A stretch of DNA of 10,000 nt. It comes from Penaeus vannamei. Lineage: Eukaryota > Arthropoda > Malacostraca > Decapoda > Penaeidae. The position numbers and the translations under genes were made by a program. This document shows, piece after piece, positions 7,814 to 10,000 of the stretch. The notes beneath the pieces are model-generated. The model was given only the letters and a program-made list of their open reading frames with translations. It had not been told where the DNA came from and searched no databases. Each line of letters starts with the position of its first letter. The first letter of the stretch is position 1. Location of the stretch: contig NC_091557.1 of the NCBI RefSeq assembly GCF_042767895.1, positions 20,828,359 through 20,838,358 on the forward strand, given 5' to 3'.

Positions 7814-7984
7814 AGTTGGAGTTGAGGGGGATGGGTTGTGTTGGGAGGGAGTTGGAGGAAAGGGTGTAGGGGGAATATTAGTAGTAGGAGGAAGGATAGT
7901 TGGAGTTGAAGGGGATGTGTTGTCTTGGGAGGGATTAGGAGGAAAGGGTGTAGGGGGGGGGGGGATATGAGTAAGAGGAGAATG
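7814..7984 (-). repeat. 84 bp in-frame tandem repeat in the ORF1 proline-rich tail
   Basis: Two copies start at 7814 and 7898 (plus-strand AGTTGGAGTTGA at each), a period of 84 bp or 28 codons. Both stay in the ORF1 tail frame, giving TPFPPTPSQHNPSPSTPT and TPFPPNPSQDNTSPSTPT. The more upstream copy in sense orientation also holds a 12-base G run (7953-7964). Confidence 0.8.
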
Positions 7985-8054
7985 GATATCGGTGGTGGGT
8001 ATAGGGGGAATATGAGTAGGAGGAGGATGGATATCCGCAATCACTTCAAGGGTG
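7965..8054 (-). repeat. 45 bp in-frame tandem repeat in the ORF1 proline-rich tail
   Basis: Two copies with a 45 bp period (plus-strand ATATGAGTA at 7965 and 8010) encode 15-residue units DIHPPPTHIPPIPTT and DIHSPLTHIPPPPTP. They lie directly upstream, in sense orientation, of the 84 bp repeats. Both periods are multiples of three. Confidence 0.75.
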
Positions 8055-8168
8055 GAGGGAGCATGAGTTATGGAATTTTGTGTCTCAAGCATATACCTTG
8101 GAATATCTTCCACAGTTTCTGCAGTGGAGTTGGTTGGATAGTTTTGTGAGACAAAAGTTTTCTTATGA

Positions 8169-8178
8169 GGGGGGGGGG
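8169..8178 (-). repeat. Ten-base G/C homopolymer at an ORF1 frame change
   Basis: Ten G on the plus strand (C on the sense strand). The zinc-knuckle frame enters from one side and the proline-rich-tail frame leaves on the other, so a one-base length change here explains the frameshift. A second run of 12 G lies at 7953-7964. Confidence 0.7.
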
Positions 8179-8448
8179 AGGGCACTGAGGAGGCTGAGGG
8201 ACAAAGGTAAAGGTAGGTGGAGGTGAGTGTGCGGTAGGGGAAGAAGGGGTGGAACGTTTAGTCTGTCTGCTGTGGGTAGTGCGGGGAGGGGGAGCTGTGG
8301 AGATTGGAGCTGTGGTTGAGATTGGGGTGTCTGGATTTAGAGTGGAGGTGGAAGTGGGGAAGTATGTAGGTATAGGGGAGGGTGTAAGAACAACGTAAAA
8401 TGAGACCATTTTTGTATCTGAGAGTTGCGACTCGAACTTGTAAGTGGG

Positions 8449-8598
8449 GCAGCCTCTATAAAATACATTACGGGGGCCGCCGCAGTTAGCACATGTACGT
8501 GTTTGTGCAGAGCAGTTTGATCGGTTATGTCCGGGTTGGGCACATATGGGGCATCGGCAGTGTTTGGCAGGATGTCCAAAGCGCCAACAGTTTTGACA
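8449..8598 (-). other. Triple zinc-knuckle region of ORF1
   Basis: Three CCHC-type knuckles lie in tandem in one frame: CQNCWRFGHPAKHC (8598-8557) and CPICAQPGHNRSNC (8553-8512), both CX2CX4HX4C, then CANCGGPRNVFYRGC (8493-8449). The third keeps its cysteines, but Arg sits where relatives have His. Tandem knuckles of this kind bind RNA or single-stranded DNA and are typical of I/Jockey ORF1. Confidence 0.88.
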
Positions 8599-9489
8599 TT
8601 GACGGGGAGGAGGTTGGTATGGTCGAACAGAGAGGGATTGTCCACCAATGTAGATACGTAAGGGAAGGTCATGTGCATAGAAAGTAATTTTGGCAATGTT
8701 GGTCGGTTTCTTTTGATGACCTCTGCGAGGAATGGTGTAGCAATGTATTTATTTTACGTCTTGGTCTTTGAGGCATTAGAGTAAGTCTTCTCCACAGTCT
8801 GACCAATCTCTGGTATCAACTGGGCAGTTTGCTGGGTAGATAGAGACAGTTCCGGTACAAGTATTAAGGGTTGGATAAGGTTTTGCAGGAATGAGGTTGC
8901 CAGAGTCATCAGTTAAGATTTGATAATGCTATAGCTTCAGTTTCAGTTCTGACTGTTACGAGACGGGAACGATCGCGTCTGGTATGAAAAGGGACTCTGC
9001 CCACTTGTTTCTGGAGGCATTGTTGAAAGAGAAGAGTGTTGCCTGAGTAAGGAGCTGTAGAACGGATCATGAAAAATCGGTCCCATTTAGCAGGGCTAAA
9101 TAGTATTTAAGATATTTGTAGGGTTTGTGGTGGTGGACGGTTGGGGACTTGGGGAGAATTGTTGAAGGGGGTAGTACTATGGAGAGATGGAGAATAGGGC
9201 TGTAAGGTAGTAATAAGGGAGGATGGGGTGCTTGATGAAGAAGGTTCTGGGGGTAGAGTTGATGAATTTGAGAAAGTTGGGAGGGTAGGAATGTCTTCTG
9301 GAGATTGAGTCTCGGCTTGGGTGAGTAATGCACTAGTAGGCATTGAGGAGTAATCTCACTGTTCGGAGTCGTGGTCAAAGGAGAGCCTGGGGTCAGAAAG
9401 CCGGGAGAGTTTGAATAGGTAGGGCTATTTGATGAAGGGGCAAGCCTCAATGCCCCTAAAAAGGGTATTACATCTTCTTTACTGGCCAT

Positions 9490-10000
9490 GGGAAGCCTTG
9501 ATTACGTAGGGGAAATAAACAGTCCATTCCCTCAGTGCCCCTTAAGGGGGTAATGGCTTGACAACTAAATCAGGGGAGTACCGTGCCCATGGTTCCCACA
9601 GGCCGTTCAGGACTGGCACAAGGTCAACCTTTCATCCTTTCAGCACGGCCCTTACACCTTAGGAAGTAGATAGTAGAAGGGGTTGGAGAAGGGACGGAAA
9701 CAAAAAGCTGGAAGGGGAAAAGATCATGCAAAAATTAGTTGAGTCGGGGGCCGAGGCCCTAGGCAGGGGAGATCCCTGCATTGGGTCTCAGTCTCCGTCT
9801 CCTAAGTCCCCCACGACAACAACGAGCGAGGGATTGGGGGGCCCGGATGTTCAAGAAATCCTCACCAAGTCCATTCGTTCGCGCATTCACCATTCATCCA
9901 AACATTAACTCTCCATCCCCTGTCCCCTCCTCAGAGTCAATAATCTGCTTGGCGCCCCACTTAACAGCTTAATCAATAAAGGGGCCAAGGAGAGGCTGCG
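9490..10000 (-). other. 5' UTR-like region of the I-like element
   Basis: Upstream of the ORF1 ATG, this 511 bp region has no credible coding frame and less strand bias than the ORFs. It includes a 12 bp palindrome CCCCTTAAGGGG (9538-9549), related in sequence and spacing (85 bp) to a copy inside ORF1 near 9446-9470. I-type 5' UTRs usually carry an internal promoter; I see no clear TATA box or initiator. The true 5' end may lie beyond the window. Confidence 0.55.

Larger units (their letters stand above)
7634..9489 (-). pseudogene. ORF1 (Gag-like) of the I-like element
   Basis: About 1.86 kb from an ATG in a Kozak-like context (CCATGG, 9486-9491) to TAA at 7634-7636. In order: a Ser/Pro-rich N-terminus; a conserved block beginning SPAKWDRFFMI (about 9093-9061) and continuing VGRVPFHTRRDRSRLVTVR; a block ending YIGGQSLSVRPYQPPPRQ; three zinc knuckles (8598-8449); and a long Pro/Thr/Ser-rich tail with tandem repeats. 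In I and Jockey elements this protein coats element RNA and delivers it to the target. The frame changes near 9345, near 8925 and at the G run 8169-8178. Stops lie at 9107-9109, 8776-8778 and 8749-8751. The tail shares its frame with ORF2 and ends only a few codons before the endonuclease. Confidence 0.8.
4178..10000 (-). mobile_element. I-like non-LTR retrotransposon, near full length but decayed
   Basis: Read on the minus strand, the window holds a 5' UTR-like region (10000-9490), ORF1 with zinc knuckles (9489-7634), ORF2 with endonuclease, reverse transcriptase, RNase H and a Cys/His motif (7633-4349), and a 3' UTR ending in heptamer repeats near 4178. An AP-type endonuclease plus RNase H after the reverse transcriptase, with a three-knuckle ORF1, is the I-superfamily architecture. 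Jockey elements, which are otherwise similar, usually lack RNase H. At least eight nonsense codons and several frameshifts show an old, inactive copy. The window edge may cut the 5' end. At over 5.8 kb it fits the usual size of full-length I-group elements. Confidence 0.85.

Noticed and set aside
7953..7964. G12 run considered as a G-quadruplex regulatory element
   Set aside because: A single homopolymer within a coding repeat; nothing supports a regulatory role.
7814..8054. Repeat block considered as a CRISPR array or satellite
   Set aside because: Two different periods, no unique spacers, and both periods keep the coding frame, so it is a coding tandem repeat.
7925..8149. Gly/Arg/Met-rich plus-strand ORF
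   Set aside because: Antisense of the proline-rich tandem repeats in ORF1; its composition comes from the repeats.
8337..8696. 119-codon minus-strand ORF overlapping the zinc knuckles
   Set aside because: Runs in another frame than the clear CCHC knuckles and lacks any motif.
9726..9972. Two overlapping plus-strand ORFs of 60-63 codons
   Set aside because: Antisense to the 5' UTR of the I-like element, with no features of a gene.

Overview
This window looks like intergenic DNA from an animal genome, most likely an invertebrate and possibly a decapod crustacean. The decapod guess rests on the style of the retroelements, not on a match I could run. I find no host protein-coding gene, no RNA gene and no CRISPR array. 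Nearly all the recognisable content is decayed retrotransposons in a nested or abutting arrangement.

Layout. (1) Bases 1-852, plus strand: the middle of a LINE polyprotein (linker plus the start of the reverse transcriptase), probably RTE-like, with two nonsense codons and one frameshift. (2) Bases 853-1060: an unassigned 208 bp segment. (3) Bases 1061 to about 3550, plus strand: the 5' part of an LTR retrotransposon. It has a proposed 843 bp LTR bounded by TGTAAG...CTTACA with duplicated CRE motifs, a primer-binding-site-like TGGTGGC, a long leader, and a Gag-like ORF with a coiled coil. The Gag stops abruptly in a purine-rich tract. No pol and no second LTR follow. (4) Bases 3548-4177: the purine tract and about 540 bp of unassigned DNA. 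(5) Bases 4178-10000, minus strand: a nearly complete non-LTR retrotransposon of the I-like group. It has a 5' UTR, an ORF1 with three zinc knuckles and a proline-rich tail, and an ORF2 with AP endonuclease, reverse transcriptase, RNase H and a C-terminal Cys/His motif. A short 3' UTR ends in TTAACCA-like heptamers.

The two ORFs of the I-like element would together make the RNA-binding and the cutting/copying machinery of target-primed reverse transcription. This copy cannot do so: it carries at least eight in-frame stops, several frameshifts, loss of the endonuclease GDFN core, and YTDD in place of the usual YADD. The decay shows clear structure: frameshifts at or near G homopolymers, in-frame coding tandem repeats, and a sense strand strongly depleted in G.

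I see no convincing evidence of an undescribed functional system. The items most worth checking are the same-frame junction of ORF1 and ORF2, the coding tandem repeats, the LTR boundaries with duplicated CREs, the heptamer tail, and the unassigned DNA that interrupts Gag.
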